Assembly: GCA_023548195.1 (NCBI GenBank)
Contig: JAJHZJ010000121.1
Location: forward strand, 5,884,058-5,948,057
DNA length: 64,000 bases
Direction: 5' to 3'
Source of the DNA: Bettongia penicillata ogilbyi
Lineage: Eukaryota > Chordata > Mammalia > Diprotodontia > Potoroidae
Under the pieces are notes generated by a model that made no database searches, was not told the origin of the DNA, and worked only from the letters and a program-made list of their open reading frames with translations. A program made the translations under genes and the position numbers. Positions 1 through 12,540 of the stretch are shown here, in pieces; position 1 is the stretch's first letter, and the number at the start of each line of letters is the position of its first letter.

Positions 1-479
1 TTATCCCATTTTATTGATAAGGAAATGAGTCTCAAGAGTGGTAAAATACAAAAGTAACTTCTCATAAGAAGTAGTAACAGTCAGGACATAAAGTTAAATA
101 AGCTAACTCAGTTTTAAGACTTTACACTGACCCAACTTTGTAGCTAGTTAAGTATTAAAGATGCTAGGAAGTCAAAATATTTTGCATGCTAATTAGGACT
201 TATTAACTGTTCTAAGGTGCTTTCAAACATAAACTATATATTTTTAAGAGATCAAATAGTTATTTAATGAATGGAGAAGTAACGTAAAGGCAATGCATTA
301 TCACATGACTTGATAGGGAAAAGGGTATACTGTGGGTCTGGACAACTGGCTTAGAGCCCCAATCCTTCCACTTGCCAACTTGAATACATGGTCTTACATA
401 AATTAACTCATCACTCTGATATTAAATTTTTTTATCTATCTTAAGAGATATCTTTTAAGAGATGTCTTTTTCTCCATTT

Positions 480-840
480 ACAAGCCAATGCTCACTCATC
501 ACTTCTGTCTTGGACTGTTGGCATAGCCTCCCAAATGGGCTCCCTGATTCCTGTGTCTTCAAACTATCCTCTTCATAGATGCCAGATGTCTAACCATGTC
601 ACTCCTCTTCTGAAAAACTTTCAATGGTTCCCCCTGCCTGTAGGATCAAATACAGACTCGTTGGTCTAGTATTTAAAGCCCTTCACACTTATTCTATACA
701 TTATTCTCCTCCACATATCATAAATTCTTTGTTTTAGACAAAATGGTCTATTTGTTAATATTAAAAAATGTTCTTACCTCAAACTTCTTACATGCCACCA
801 GCAATTCTCTTGGTAGAACCAGGTCAACAATTTTCATATC
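480..840 (+). mobile_element. L2 LINE, reverse transcriptase C-terminal region
   Basis: This shows the L2 sense-strand pattern: 'gcctcccaaatgggctccct' then 'ccatgtcactcctcttctga' and 'caatggttccccctgcctgt'. The coding frame is degenerate. It is an ancient insertion. Confidence 0.7.
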
Positions 841-1145
841 CAGTTGTGTAATTTAAAAAAATAATTTTTAGGATTGTAGGCTGGGGATTTTTTGTATTTT
901 AACTCAAAAATCACTGCTAGACAATAATTTTTTTACCCCCAAATTCTATTGTCAATAGAATGGGAAATAATTTGCCAGAAAACAAGACATTTTTAAGACA
1001 GAAAATAGGAAATGCTGGTAGAGTGTGGCAGGATTGAGTATTATCCCTTATATATTCTTTAGAGGATGAGATAAAATTATGCATAGATATGTGAAAGATG
1101 ATACAATACTAGTAAAATGAGTATGCTAAACTTAAGTTGGAAAGT

Positions 1146-1300
1146 AATTAATTGATCAATCAATAGCATTTATTAAGCTCCTATTATGTGCCAGACACTG
1201 TGCTAAATGATGGGGATACAAAAAGAGATGAAAGACAGTCCCTATCCTTGAGTACCTTATAGCCTAATGAGGGAGAAAAATAGGTAGGGAATTAGCCAAA
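1146..1300 (-). mobile_element. L2 LINE 3' end, minus strand
   Basis: The plus strand reads 'gcatttattaagctcctatt', then 'gtgccagacactgtgctaaa', then 'gacagtccctatccttgagt', which is the reverse complement of the L2 3' end. Confidence 0.8.
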
Positions 1301-2919
1301 TCATTTAAAATTAAGATTTTTGCATCAGAATGTAGTTCTTTCTGTATATATGCTTTGATGATCTAGGGTAAAGTACTAAATTATAAGGCATCTGAGTAAT
1401 CAAGGTGAAAAAATTCATTTTCATTTAATTTCTCAAGGATCTTCAATAATAGAATTCTTTAGGACCCTTGAATCATCCAGGATATTCCCTTAATTCTCCA
1501 CTACTATTTGTCTAGATATGACATATATGTGTCTGTGTATGTGTACTCATATGTTTTTGGATTAATATTTTTGCTACATACAAATTTGATTTCTTATTGT
1601 TATATATACATACGTGTGTATGTGATCAATCCCTCAAAACAATTATTTGCCTCAGTCAAGACATATGAAGATTCAGTGTAATAAATAATGTCAATAACCT
1701 AAAACAAAATACTCCTTTAAAGTGCATCATATCTTCTCTGATGATAGCATCATTTGTTGATATTATCCATTGCCATGGAAGAAGTGTAATACCAGAATGA
1801 ATGAAAAGAAATATGCTATCACAATCCACAGGTATATGCATGTATTTTTTTAAACAAGATTAATTCCAAGAGTCTTATGAATGCAAAAGTTCCTTGTATA
1901 AAAAGGAAACATATCTGTGGGGAACAAAATATTTCTCATAATGTCACATTTGATTTAAAAATGTCTAGTTTAGTTAGTATAACAAGGTGGGATAGAAAAA
2001 AAAAAGAACAGTTGACTAGGAAACAGGAAGGGAAGAGAATTTATATAGTACCCGATGCATACTCTAATTTAATCAGAATTGCCATTTATTACCGAATATC
2101 TCTTCATAGCTTATAGTTTACAAAACAGAGTTCTGTGTATAGTGAGTGCTCAGTAAATGATTCGTTGTTAATTTAATATATAGTGAATTTTTGTAGATAT
2201 AATTGTGGTCTCAAAAAATATTGTTCTTCATACTCCTGAAAGTAGTCAAGCCAGTTAACTACTGTGTAGGTAATGTATGCAAAAGATGTAAAATATCCTG
2301 GCATAGGTTTAAAGCAAAACAAAAAGGCCAGGAAAACTTCCAAAGGAATTTTAAAATTGCAAAATAACTCCAAGGTTATCCACCCCGATATTCCAACAAA
2401 ATATGTGTAATAATGCAGATATTTTAGATGTGCTATTTTTCCATCTTTGTAAAAAAACACACAATTTATGTATTCTTTATATCTTATTCTATTATCAGTG
2501 ACAATTTCCATTTTTTCTGATAGTTTACACTACCTTTGTTTTCCTCACAATTTTTAAAAAGTTGTGAAAATAACATATTTATCAGCTTACTTTGCAGTGA
2601 TGTAACTGTCTCCCTTATGCAGACTTGACATTTACAAGATGAAAATTTATAAATTCCACAAGAAGAATATTGTTGACATATGACAACAAGAACATTGCTT
2701 TTAAAAGGCTACATTGGCCATTATGAATTTCAATTAGTTATGTAAATCAGTAAATGTACTGTTTCAAATAGCTAATCTACTAAAATACATAAGTAGCTTT
2801 ACATATATTATAAGCCTTATGTCTTTCAATGAATTATGTTCCAGCATCTCTTTTGATGTCATATCTCCAGCTTTAAAAACAATGTAGAACACAGTAAACA
2901 TTATGAGTACGAAAATTGG

Positions 2920-3020
2920 GTTTAAAGTCTGGGTTTGCTACTGTATAACACCAACTCAACCACTGAATATCTCTGATCCTTAGTTTTCTCAATAGTGAAA
3001 TTAGAGTAATAATAGAAGGG
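2920..3020 (+). mobile_element. MIR-type SINE fragment
   Basis: The order 'gggtttgctact ... ccactgaatatctctgatcc ... ttctcaatagtgaaatt' resembles the MIR core and following segment, heavily diverged. Confidence 0.4.
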
Positions 3021-3269
3021 GCCCCAGAAGTCCTTGGTGTAATTTTAAAAGTTCAACAACTTTTGGGATACCCAGTACTTGCAATATCTGCTTTTATATG
3101 ACAGTGACTTGTAACTACAGTGATGTTGTGTAAATGTAGGCTATTAAGGTATTAGTGAGATAGAGAAAATGAAAAATAGTTTTTGCCCTCCACTTGACAT
3201 CTGTTGCCCTATCTGATTTCAATCCAATGGGACAAGATGCAGCGGTGGTGCCAGTACTGCCTGGTGTCC

Positions 3270-3425
3270 TGCCTCCCTCCCATCCCCTGAATTTCCTGCC
3301 TCCTTTTGTGTGTTCTCTCCCCACCTAGATTATAAAATCATTGAGGGTAGAGATTTTCTTTTAATAATTGCCAACTCAGTACCTAGCACAATGACTAGCA
3401 CATAGTTGGCAGTTAATATTTACTT
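3270..3425 (+). mobile_element. L2 LINE 3' end
   Basis: The terminal L2 module is visible: 'ctagattataaaatcattga' then 'gggtagagattttc', 'tacctagcacaatgactagc' and 'acatagttggcagttaatat'. Confidence 0.7.
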
Positions 3426-3989
3426 GGTTAAAATTCATTATTGACAATTCTTTGAATAAAAATACAAGCAAATAAAAGTGATCACTTGCAGAGATGTTTG
3501 TTATTGGTGGTAGTTTTATGTTTGTCTGTGTTTTGCAATTTATCCAATCCACAGTTAACTCCTTCAAGCTCACAGCTGAAATGGACAGATCTAACCAGAT
3601 CAATAATATGTAACTAATTCAACATTTTAATGCCCCAACCCAAATGGACTAAATGACTTTGGCTTCAATCCTATAATATGTAGGTCATTTCCTACCTGGT
3701 TGTCCTCTTGGACTGGTCCTTCATCATGCTCTCAGGAATCTCATCATCAGGAAACTCATCATCCTTCAAGATTTCATCAGTTGTGGTACTCACATCTCAT
3801 CACTAACTTCAGTGTCCTGAGACCCTTTGATTGGAGGGCTGGAGGGAGGATCAAAGAACTCCTCCCAAATACTATTTAAAGAGGGCTCCTAGATCAGCCA
3901 TCTCTTTATTTCCCACTCAGCTGCATTCCTTCCAATTAGACTCTAATACAGCCTCATTGGCCAGGTAGTTTTCTCCTCCAGCCCACTTT

Positions 3990-4128
3990 TTAACTTTCTT
4001 TTGTGTATTGTTTTCCCTCGCTAGATTACAAATTCCTTGAGGGTAGAGCTACTTTTTTTTTTGCATCTGTATTTCCTACCTCTTAGAATAGTATATAGAA
4101 TATGATAGACTCTTAATAAATGTTAAGA
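3990..4128 (+). mobile_element. L2 LINE 3' end
   Basis: This is a second copy of the terminal module in the same direction: 'agattacaaattccttgagg' followed by 'gactcttaataaatgtta'. The stretch before it (3690-3980) contains a short run of catcat-rich sequence that I cannot assign. Confidence 0.7.
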
Positions 4129-4196
4129 ATGACCTTGAGTTCAGGGCAACACAAGAAGGAAATGCAAAGAGAAAACCTCACACTGATACATCCCTA

Positions 4197-4240
4197 TACA
4201 CACACACACACACACACATACACACACACACACACACATA
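4197..4240. repeat. (CA)n microsatellite
   Basis: Two CA blocks are separated by a single TA interruption, then the tract ends in atatgtatat. Confidence 0.95.
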
Positions 4241-5695
4241 TGTATATCTGCCTCTTCATTTTTTTGTCAGAGATACAATGCCATAAAATAAAGGCAAGTA
4301 AGAAAGGAAGTATCAGACAGTTTTGTCGCTTTTCTTTTTTTAATTCTACGATTATATTGCCTGAAGGACTGTAAGAAACAGTAGTAACAGCTGCATACAC
4401 TAGAAAATTTCCTATCATATACAAAGTGTTATGTAATCATTCTTACCAAGAAATCAAGGTTTTCCATAGAAAACAACTACTCCTTCAAGAACTAAGCAAA
4501 AAAGAAATGAAAATGTCTCTAATTATGCCTTATTCCACTTTTCCATTCTAAAAGTTAACTAATTCAAAATATTTTCTTTTCCAACTTCTATTCCCCATTA
4601 CATACATCACATAGTGGGAGAATGTTGGGAATTTTCCAGATGTGAAAGACAAGTTCAGACAAGTTACTTATTGATCCATAAAAGTTAAAAAATAATAAGG
4701 GTTTTAATTCTCCCGATAATGATTAGCAACATCCAAATGCTCTATAATTAACTTTTGTGGAGTTTGAAAATTTTAACTTAGACATGTAACTTTGCTCTCT
4801 AGAAGGTTGTAATCTAATTATACACAGCAGAGAGGTACCAGATTGAAGGGAAATGTTGTTCCTAAAGTATAAGTCCTGCTAAACTGTGATCCTTTGCACA
4901 TCTTCATGGAATAAAAGTAATGTTTTCATATTTTCTTTTTTGCCAGTAACAGTCCAGTCTGGGTTCATACTTGAGAAAGTTCCTGTGTATATCACCAAGA
5001 CTTACTTTCCTGCATGGCATACTTACCATGTCTTTCCAATAAAGACAAGGGGAAGGATGCAGTAGCTAAAATAAGGTAAGAACTTGTTAAATGGCAAAGT
5101 CATTTTAACCCAAGGGAGAAAAAAGAGGGATTGGAGCAGAGTAAGACTTAAAAAATTGGGAAGGAAGTAAAGTTTGTTTTGGTCTTCCAACATGGCTTCT
5201 TCACTGTTCAGGAAGCGAAATATTCTCATACCTCCCCTTTGAATATCCAAAACTTCCCTTTATAGACTCCCATCATGGTATTTGCTCCAACACACTGTCA
5301 CATGCTAGAATTAAGCTCTTTTTCCTACCCCACATTGAGAATTGTCTTCCATCAAAAAGACTTAGTGATCACTAGTTTTTGGACCTGGAAGAAATAAATA
5401 TGAGTCTCAAGGCTGACACCAGCATGACACTGAACAAGTTACAGGCTTGCTGAATTCAATATATATATAGGATCAATGAGCCTTCCACCGCATTATCTCA
5501 TTCAATCATCAGAAACTAGAACCAAGACAGACAATGAGTTTGTAGAGCTGAATTAGATAACCAGAAGAAACAAAACCAACAAAACTTGAGCAATATGATA
5601 GCGCACCCATGCGTGCACACTTACCATGAGCTATTAGAGCTTAAAATTGCACTAAGGCTTTGGAACAACCTGCATACATGTATGTAAACATTTAT

Positions 5696-6370
5696 CAGTC
5701 AATAACATTTATTAAACACTTATTATGTGTCAGGCATTGTGTTAACCACTGGAAATGTGTGTGTTCATCCTGTGTTGCCAAAGAAGACCATGCCATCAGA
5801 GAAGTAATGACATGACTTGCACTTGACTCTGTTTTGAGTGAGGGAGGGCTGTGCAGGTCATCAGCCTCACTTCTCCTCCAGAGTCATCTGGGTCCAGTGA
5901 CCAGATATTCAACAGGATGACTGGAGATGACCCACAATGAGGTAACTGGGGTTAAGTGACTTGCCCAAGGTCACACAGCTAGTGAGTGTCTAGTGTCTCA
6001 GGTGAAATTTGAACTCAGGTCCTCCTGACTCCTGCGCTGGTGGTCTATCCCACTGTACCACCTAGCTGCCCTTACTGGAAATACAAAAAGAAATGGAAGA
6101 CAGTCCCTACCCTCAAGGAGCTCATAATCTAATAGAGAAGAGAACACTCAAATATAAACAAAGTAACCTGTATATAGGACAAATAGGTCATAGTTAATAA
6201 AGAAAAGGCACTTGAATTTAGAAGACCTAGGGAATGATTCCTGTAAAAAGTAGGATTTTAATTGGGACATAAAGGAAGACAGGGAGGTCAGTAGCTGGAA
6301 CAGAAGAATAAGAGCATTCTGGGCAAAGGGGACAGCTAGGGGAAAATGGCTGGAGCTGACAGATAGAATG
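5696..6370 (-). mobile_element. L2 LINE 3' end, split by a SINE
   Basis: The L2 3' end starts at 5696 ('cagtcaataacatttattaa', 'tgtcaggcattgtgttaacc') and resumes at 6083 ('caaaaagaaatggaagacag', 'ccctcaaggagctcataatc'), continuing to about 6370. The interruption at 5757-6073 is a SINE. Confidence 0.85.
5757..6073 (-). mobile_element. WSINE1-like SINE nested in an L2
   Basis: This is a full-length element on the minus strand. Its tRNA-like head is at the high-coordinate end ('accacctagctgccc' complement at 6058-6071) and its distinctive 3' half lies around 5765-5930. The 9-bp target-site duplication actggaaat is at 5748-5756 and 6074-6082. The insertion cleanly interrupts the L2, so it is younger. 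Confidence 0.9.
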
Positions 6371-6394
6371 CCTTATTTATGGACGAGTTACCTA

Positions 6395-6605
6395 TCTATC
6401 TCTCTCTTTATCCAATCTGAAGTTTCACAAAGCACTTCACATTCCTTTAGAATCCTCCATTCAAACATCATAATAATTCTTCAAGATTGGTAATACCAAT
6501 GACATTTAAGGGAAGAGGAAATAGAGATTCATAATGGTTAAGTAACTTGTCTATGGCAAAGCTACCAAATATTAGGGCAGGAAGATGAACCCAGGTCTTT
6601 CTTTC
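6395..6605 (-). mobile_element. MIR-type SINE fragment
   Basis: The plus strand has 'caaagcacttcacattcctt', then a degenerate 'ggttaagtaacttgtctatg' and 'gaacccaggtctttctttcc', the reverse of a MIR-type core. Confidence 0.5.
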
Positions 6606-6609
6606 CTCC

Positions 6610-9480
6610 TAATTTATTCATATTGTCCAAGTACAGACTTGCTGCCCTCAAAGTTCTGCATCTACTCATTCAACTCAATTGTAAAGTACCTCTGCAGTGA
6701 AATGATCCCTGGGAAGGTAACTGCCAAAAATATATAATTGTTTTATGAATCTTCATTTCATTTAAAAAAGCTATACTCATACAGCTCATATTTTCTCTTG
6801 CTATCATGACCAATGATGATCATGTTCCCAAGTGGCTCCCCTCTCCCCATGGTTTCCAGTTGAGTTCTTTAATAATATTGTACTCTGGCTTAAATATATT
6901 TATAGGCTCACAAAGTGGGTGACACCATCTGCTTGGGGTGGGGTAATAATGATACAGGTAGGTGCAACTGAGGTGCATTGAATAAAATAAGGGGACAGTG
7001 GAAGCACAAGTAAAGAAGAAAATTATGGAAATAAACGTTCATGCATATTTCATCTGTTATGTAAAAGAGTCAAAATTGTAGTCATTGCATCCTTTACAAA
7101 TAAACACACAAAATGCAAGTTATAACTGATCGGTGGTCAAATATGTTGACAAGCAAGCGTTGGCAGGCAAGTGTTGTACGTTGTCAGGAAATCCAGTATA
7201 CATCGACAGAAAGATGTACGTGTAATGACTTGTTCACAATAAGATACTATATGGTTGCATGATGCAGTATTGGGTCATCAAAATTTTAGTGAAGGAAAAA
7301 TGCCCACAAATTATAAATTATTAAATTTAAGATACATCATTTAAAAATATTTTTTAAATGATATACATTTCAAAAAATGTTAAAGAGTTAAAGAAAGTAG
7401 ATTCACAGGGAGGTTGGGGGAGGCAAGATGCTGAGTAATTGTTTTCTTAAAGGGGATGGTAGGCCAATAAGTTTGGGGACTTCTATCAAGATAATTTAAC
7501 AAATGTTAAAGATTATATTTCCCAATGATAAATGAGGATCACCGACTTTTGAAAAAAGTATAGATGCAAATATTAGATAGCTATATGAAGAGAACACTTA
7601 GATAAAACTCACTTTTTACATAACAAGGAATGCAAACTGCACAATTTTATTACACAAAACATTCTAGTGGTTTTATCTTTGCCATAGCCTAGTCTTCATG
7701 TATAATAACACATTATTATTATGTGGTCAGGTTGCTTTGCTTTTACTCAAGCAAGTTAAGACTGTTAAAGATGAAAACTTATAGGCACCCTTATATTCAC
7801 TGTGACAGCATTGATCCAAGATCTGGGGGATTTTGAGGAATGTTGTGTGATAAAAGACACTGATCCTTTAGAAGCTGCCCTGGCTGAAAGTTTTTAGTGA
7901 GCTGGAAGCAGCATCTCTTTCTTGTGAATTAATTCTACAAAGATATGCATAGGAACTTCTCCAAATCTCAGCAATGCATTGAAAGGTGTGGGATCCTACA
8001 TGACAAACACTTCCTTGATTAGTGTTTCACTCAGAAGATGTACCTACTTGCAGCTTCAAAATACTTTTTAATGATGGCAATGATGATAATAGACAAAAGT
8101 ATGAAAAAGAGGTTATTTACAAAGTTAAAATCAATCAGATTGTGTAAAGATCACTCTTTAGGACTTAAAGAACATTTCAAAGAATTCTGGAAGCTCTACC
8201 AACAGTCAGTATGACACCACTAGCTAATTCATTAGGCCTTCACTTGTAGAAATAAAACCTATTAAATGAAGATGCCTTCTTCATATATTTGATTCAAAAT
8301 CTAAAAACTAGCCCTATCTGCTAGTTATCATTAATATTGTCATGTCATAAAGCTAATCATGTTAGAAATCAAAGAAAAATTCCATTTTATGATCATAGAA
8401 GGTTTGATGATATTTATTTTTTTATATCTATTAGATATAAATGGCCAAAGCACAGGTATAACAGTACAGAGAATTAAGAAGATGACAGTTGAGGAGTATA
8501 GATCCTTTTCCTTAAAAGAGATGGATATTAAGAATTACTACAGGAAGGAAATAGGAAGAGAACATAAAATAATAATTTTGAATTTAAGAATCTAAGTTGG
8601 AAGTATCTATACAGGTAAAAAAATGATGGAAAGAAGAGGGGATGTCATTGAAAAGAGAAGCTGTATTAGATGTAGAGATGCTGCTGAAAAGGAGAGAAAA
8701 TGAAATAAAGAACTCAAAGATGATGTATCAATAGAAAACATAGAAAAAATGAAATTGATGAAAAAAACATACATTTGAGATTCAGAGAACATAAAAGTAA
8801 TAATGTTAATAAAGATGGTGTCATAATTATAAAGCACTTTACAGAACCCCTTGATTTCTCACCTAGTCTCTGAATTTGCTCCAGTCCTTAAGTCTGTAAT
8901 ATGGCATTCCATAACTTCTGAATTAAAAATAATCTGTTGTTCTAATTTGATTTGCAAAGTTCTATTTTTCTTTACTGTTATTCTCAACCTCCAATGGACA
9001 AGTACCTTGGGAAATGTCCCTAGAAACTAGTTAATTGTCAATAAAGTTATGTAAATTTATGTAAATTAATTTTGGAATTGTAAATTAACTTGGGAATTGT
9101 CATGTATGACATGTATTTTATATAACATTTAAATTAAACTCATAACATAATAATCCAAAAAAACAATTTTCCCTATTTCAGAGTTTGCTACAAGAGTAGA
9201 GAATTATTTATCTACCATGTAAAACAGACCCACAGGCAGCTCCAACTATTTAAGGAGAAGTAAAGTTTGTGCCTCCTTTCAATAATACCTTTATTCAAAA
9301 TTTATAAAAATTACCACCCCCAAAAGAAGACCCACATCCACTTTGCAAATTTAATTCCACACGTTAGCCAGTTGGAACTTTTCTTTCTCTTTATCTAATA
9401 GTTTACATGTTATCTTATTAATAAGAGTAGATACCAAGTTTGTGGTACTCTTTAATTCCCAGTGTTTAGTAAAATGCTTG
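6610..9480. other. Repeat-poor intronic stretch
   Basis: No transposon or gene is recognised across most of this stretch. A near-perfect AT palindrome lies at 7336-7362. The A-rich segment 8350-8830 has open frames on both strands, but these show no domain and are explained by composition. Confidence 0.5.
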
Positions 9481-9489
9481 CAAATACTG

Positions 9490-9600
9490 TGTTTATGAAC
9501 TCATTTCCTGTCCTAATTGTACCCATTCTTTGAAGCCAAGCTCAGATCTTACCTTCTCTGCAAGCCTTCCCTTTACTCCCCTCACTTGAGATGTGAGTCA
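9490..9600 (+). mobile_element. L2 LINE fragment
   Basis: The phrases 'tttgaagccaagctcagatc' and 'ctctgcaagccttcccttta' match the L2 segment upstream of its 3' end. Confidence 0.6.
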
Positions 9601-9662
9601 ATCAGCAAGTATTTATTAAGTACTTTGCACCAGGCACTCTGCTAAGTACTAGGGACACCGGA
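9600..9662 (-). mobile_element. L2 LINE 3' end fragment, minus strand
   Basis: The plus strand reads 'agcaagtatttattaagtac' and 'caggcactctgctaagtact', the complement of the L2 terminus, directly abutting a plus-strand L2 piece. Confidence 0.65.
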
Positions 9663-10984
9663 CTTCCTATAGCACTCACTCTGCATAGAATTCTTTTTAC
9701 TAAACTATTGTATGCCATTAGTTATCGAAAGTATATGTCTCTTTTTCCAGAAGAAACTTTCATCTGCTTGATCACAAAGATGATATTTACCTTCGTATTA
9801 AGTTTGCTTACAGGTTATAGGAACTCAAACTTTCTGTTGACCAGTAAATTCAGGGAACAAGACTATAGGAGGGGAGGGAAGCATGAAAGAAATCAAGGAA
9901 AAAAACGTGCTAAAGGCAGATAAAACAAAGAATAGAGAAGGGTGCGAAATGAGATGACATTTTGAGGGAAAGGAAGAGGAAGAGCGAGAAGGCAAGGAAA
10001 GGATGAACAAGAATCTTCAGGAAGGGCTTAAGGCGAAAATTGTTTCTATAGTCTGCTTTGACTAGTTTTTCCTTAGCTGATGAACTACCTACTGTTAACA
10101 GTTCTTTGGCTAGCCTAATTGCTTTAGGAAGTCTAGCCTTATTGGGAAAATCATAGCAATGTGCCAAGAAAGACATTCCTTGGGTTGCAGTAACTGATCG
10201 TAATAATACCCTACAGAGTAGGTAACTGAGCTCTACCCTTAGCACAGATGAGAAAGATATCTGGGAGCGTGGTCTACAGACCAAAATTCTAAGTTCTCCT
10301 TTACTTTCTGGTTCTATTGCTGGGCTCAGCAAAAGACTGAAGAGATTGTTAAGAGGTGGTGTCTGATATTTCTCTTAATATACCAGTTCCACAATGGACA
10401 ATCAGATTTATGACGGAGGGAGAGACAATGAGGAGAGGGAGAGCACTTGAGAATTCCTGTTTCAATATAAGAAAAGAAAACAGTAACATCTTTAACTACT
10501 CACAGAACAGATGCTAACAAGGAGGAATAATGAGGAGGGGCGGGGATTGAAGGACAATTTCTTAAGGCAAATATCACCATTATGATGAGATAAAGAAAAA
10601 CACAAAATAAAGATAAGTGAAGAATGTATCCACAGCTCTTACCTGTCCACTTCCAGTCTCTAGCACCACTGTGAGATTCTTAGACCTCCTTCTACTAAAT
10701 GACTTCATAATGCAGCAAAGCCTCATTAAAAGTTTCTGGGACACAAGAGGAACATGATGTATTATAGGTCTTCATTGTTCTAGTGGAAGAACTGCTCTTT
10801 TATATATCCCTATATTCCAAAAAAGGACTGAACATGTGGTGTAACCAAATCTATGCCATAGAAAGGCTCTGTTTAACATAGTTATGCTGAAATTTCTTAA
10901 AGCAAAAAAAGAACTTTGAGCAAGAAGTCTATAATTTCCTCAACTCCATAGGCCAAACAGACTCTCTTCTCTGTGATGAGGTGA

Positions 10985-11195
10985 AAGAACACTATACTAA
11001 ATGTCAAAATGGTTTTCAGAATTAGCTCCTCCACTTACTAACCATTTGACCTTAAGAAAGTCTCTTGATCTCTCAATTTCCCTTTCTGTTTGGTGTTGCA
11101 AAGAGTACTCATACTAGGGAGGAATAGGGAGATTTGGTGAAAATTAAATGAGATAGCACTTGTAAAACTTTGTAAAGTAAAATAACATTCCTTCT
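10985..11195 (+). mobile_element. MIR-type SINE
   Basis: The core 'ctccacttactaaccatttg accttaag' (split here at the twentieth base) is followed by 'attaaatgagatagcacttg', the MIR/Mar1 order in the plus direction. Confidence 0.5.
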
Positions 11196-12109
11196 CTAAA
11201 TTCTTCCTCAATATGATTCTAGGGAAACCAAGGCAATTAAAAATGCTTACAGGTGACAAATCAGTTCATGCTTAGCAGGGGCTATCCTCCCACGGTGATA
11301 TCCTTCTTTTTCATTAGATGTGGTTCTGTTTTCCATATTAGGATTTGTTGATTTGACATGAAAACCAATAGATAGGGAAAAAGTATCAGATTGATGTCCA
11401 AAGGGGTATACTTGGCATCAATTAAAAAAAGATGGAAAGCCAGGGAAATATTAAGCTCAAGGTGGGAAATCTGTATGAGCATCATCTAGGCAGAGATGAA
11501 GTGAATATAATCTTGGTATAAGATGGTGGTGGTGAGCAGCAGTGGCAGTGGTGGATAGTGTTAAGTGGAACAACTTCTTAACAAAGATAGCTCTCTAGAA
11601 GTGGAATGGACTGCCTCAGGAGGTAGTGGGTTATCTTCAGAGGTATTCAAATAAAGGTTAAGTGGCAACTCAGTGAGTTATATGGTAGAAGGGAGTCTCT
11701 ATGATTCTCTGCTATTTCAAGTAATGATTTTTCTTTTTCCCTAATGACAAAGAAGACATTTTAAGCATTTTATTAACAATGGCACAATTACAAAAAGAAA
11801 CTGAGTAAAGGAAGACCATGGCCAAAAAGCAAGTGTACAACCAGCATAACAATTTGTGAAACCATTCATCTACTCCCTTTGCAAATGATATTGTGCAGAC
11901 TGCATCAAGTACTGGAGTGTTACAGCCTCCTAAATAAGATTCATGCAAACTGGAGACCCCATATTAAAAAATGTTTTAAAAATAAATCCCTATGGTATGT
12001 AAAATACTATACAAAGTACTGGGCATTCAAGGATTGCTAATTAAAACATTTCTTTACCCTCATGCTCCTTTACAAAATCATAAAATACAGGGTATACTAT
12101 ATACACAAA

Positions 12110-12330
12110 TAGCAATAGTAGTTAATGGATCATGAAAAATATCCCTGAGAGGTACAGAGTGCTGTTTAAGGATCATCAAAAGAAAGATGATTTACAATTC
12201 AGGGAACCAGGGAAGGCTTCACAGGAAAGATGGTTTTGAGCCGTGTTTTAGATCATGACTAGTATTTCAGTAGACTGTAAATGATGAGGAGAAAGAATTC
12301 CAGGCCCAGAGGCAGCAAAAGCCAAAACTT
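12110..12330 (-). mobile_element. L2 LINE fragment, minus strand
   Basis: 'gggaaggcttcacaggaaag', 'ttgagccgtgttttagatca' and 'agaaagaattccaggcccag' are the reversed L2 segment that also appears at 6240-6350 and 33300-33415. Confidence 0.65.
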
Positions 12331-12360
12331 GTCCTTACATTTCCAAGAAAATATGTTTCC

Positions 12361-12540
12361 CTTGCAAAATCTTAGAGAGGATAAACTATTCTTTAAAATA
12401 CTAGCAAACTAAATGACAATGTTGCAAAATGTTATAGAGGATAAATTATATTTTAAAATTTTAGCAAAGTATATTACTGTGTAACAAAAATTCCTGTAGA
12501 ATAAATCAGTATTTGTATAGCCACTTAGTAAAGTCAGATT
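12361..12540. repeat. 60-bp tandem repeat, three units
   Basis: Units start at 12361, 12421 and 12481 with no indel needed. Units 1 and 2 share 'ttgcaaaat', 'agaggataaa' and 'tagcaaa' in register. Unit 3 keeps 'caaaaa', 'agaataaat' and 'tagtaaag' at matching positions but is more diverged. Confidence 0.75.

Noticed and set aside
4197..4240. CRISPR or regulatory array
   Set aside because: Only dinucleotide repeats are present, with no spacers.
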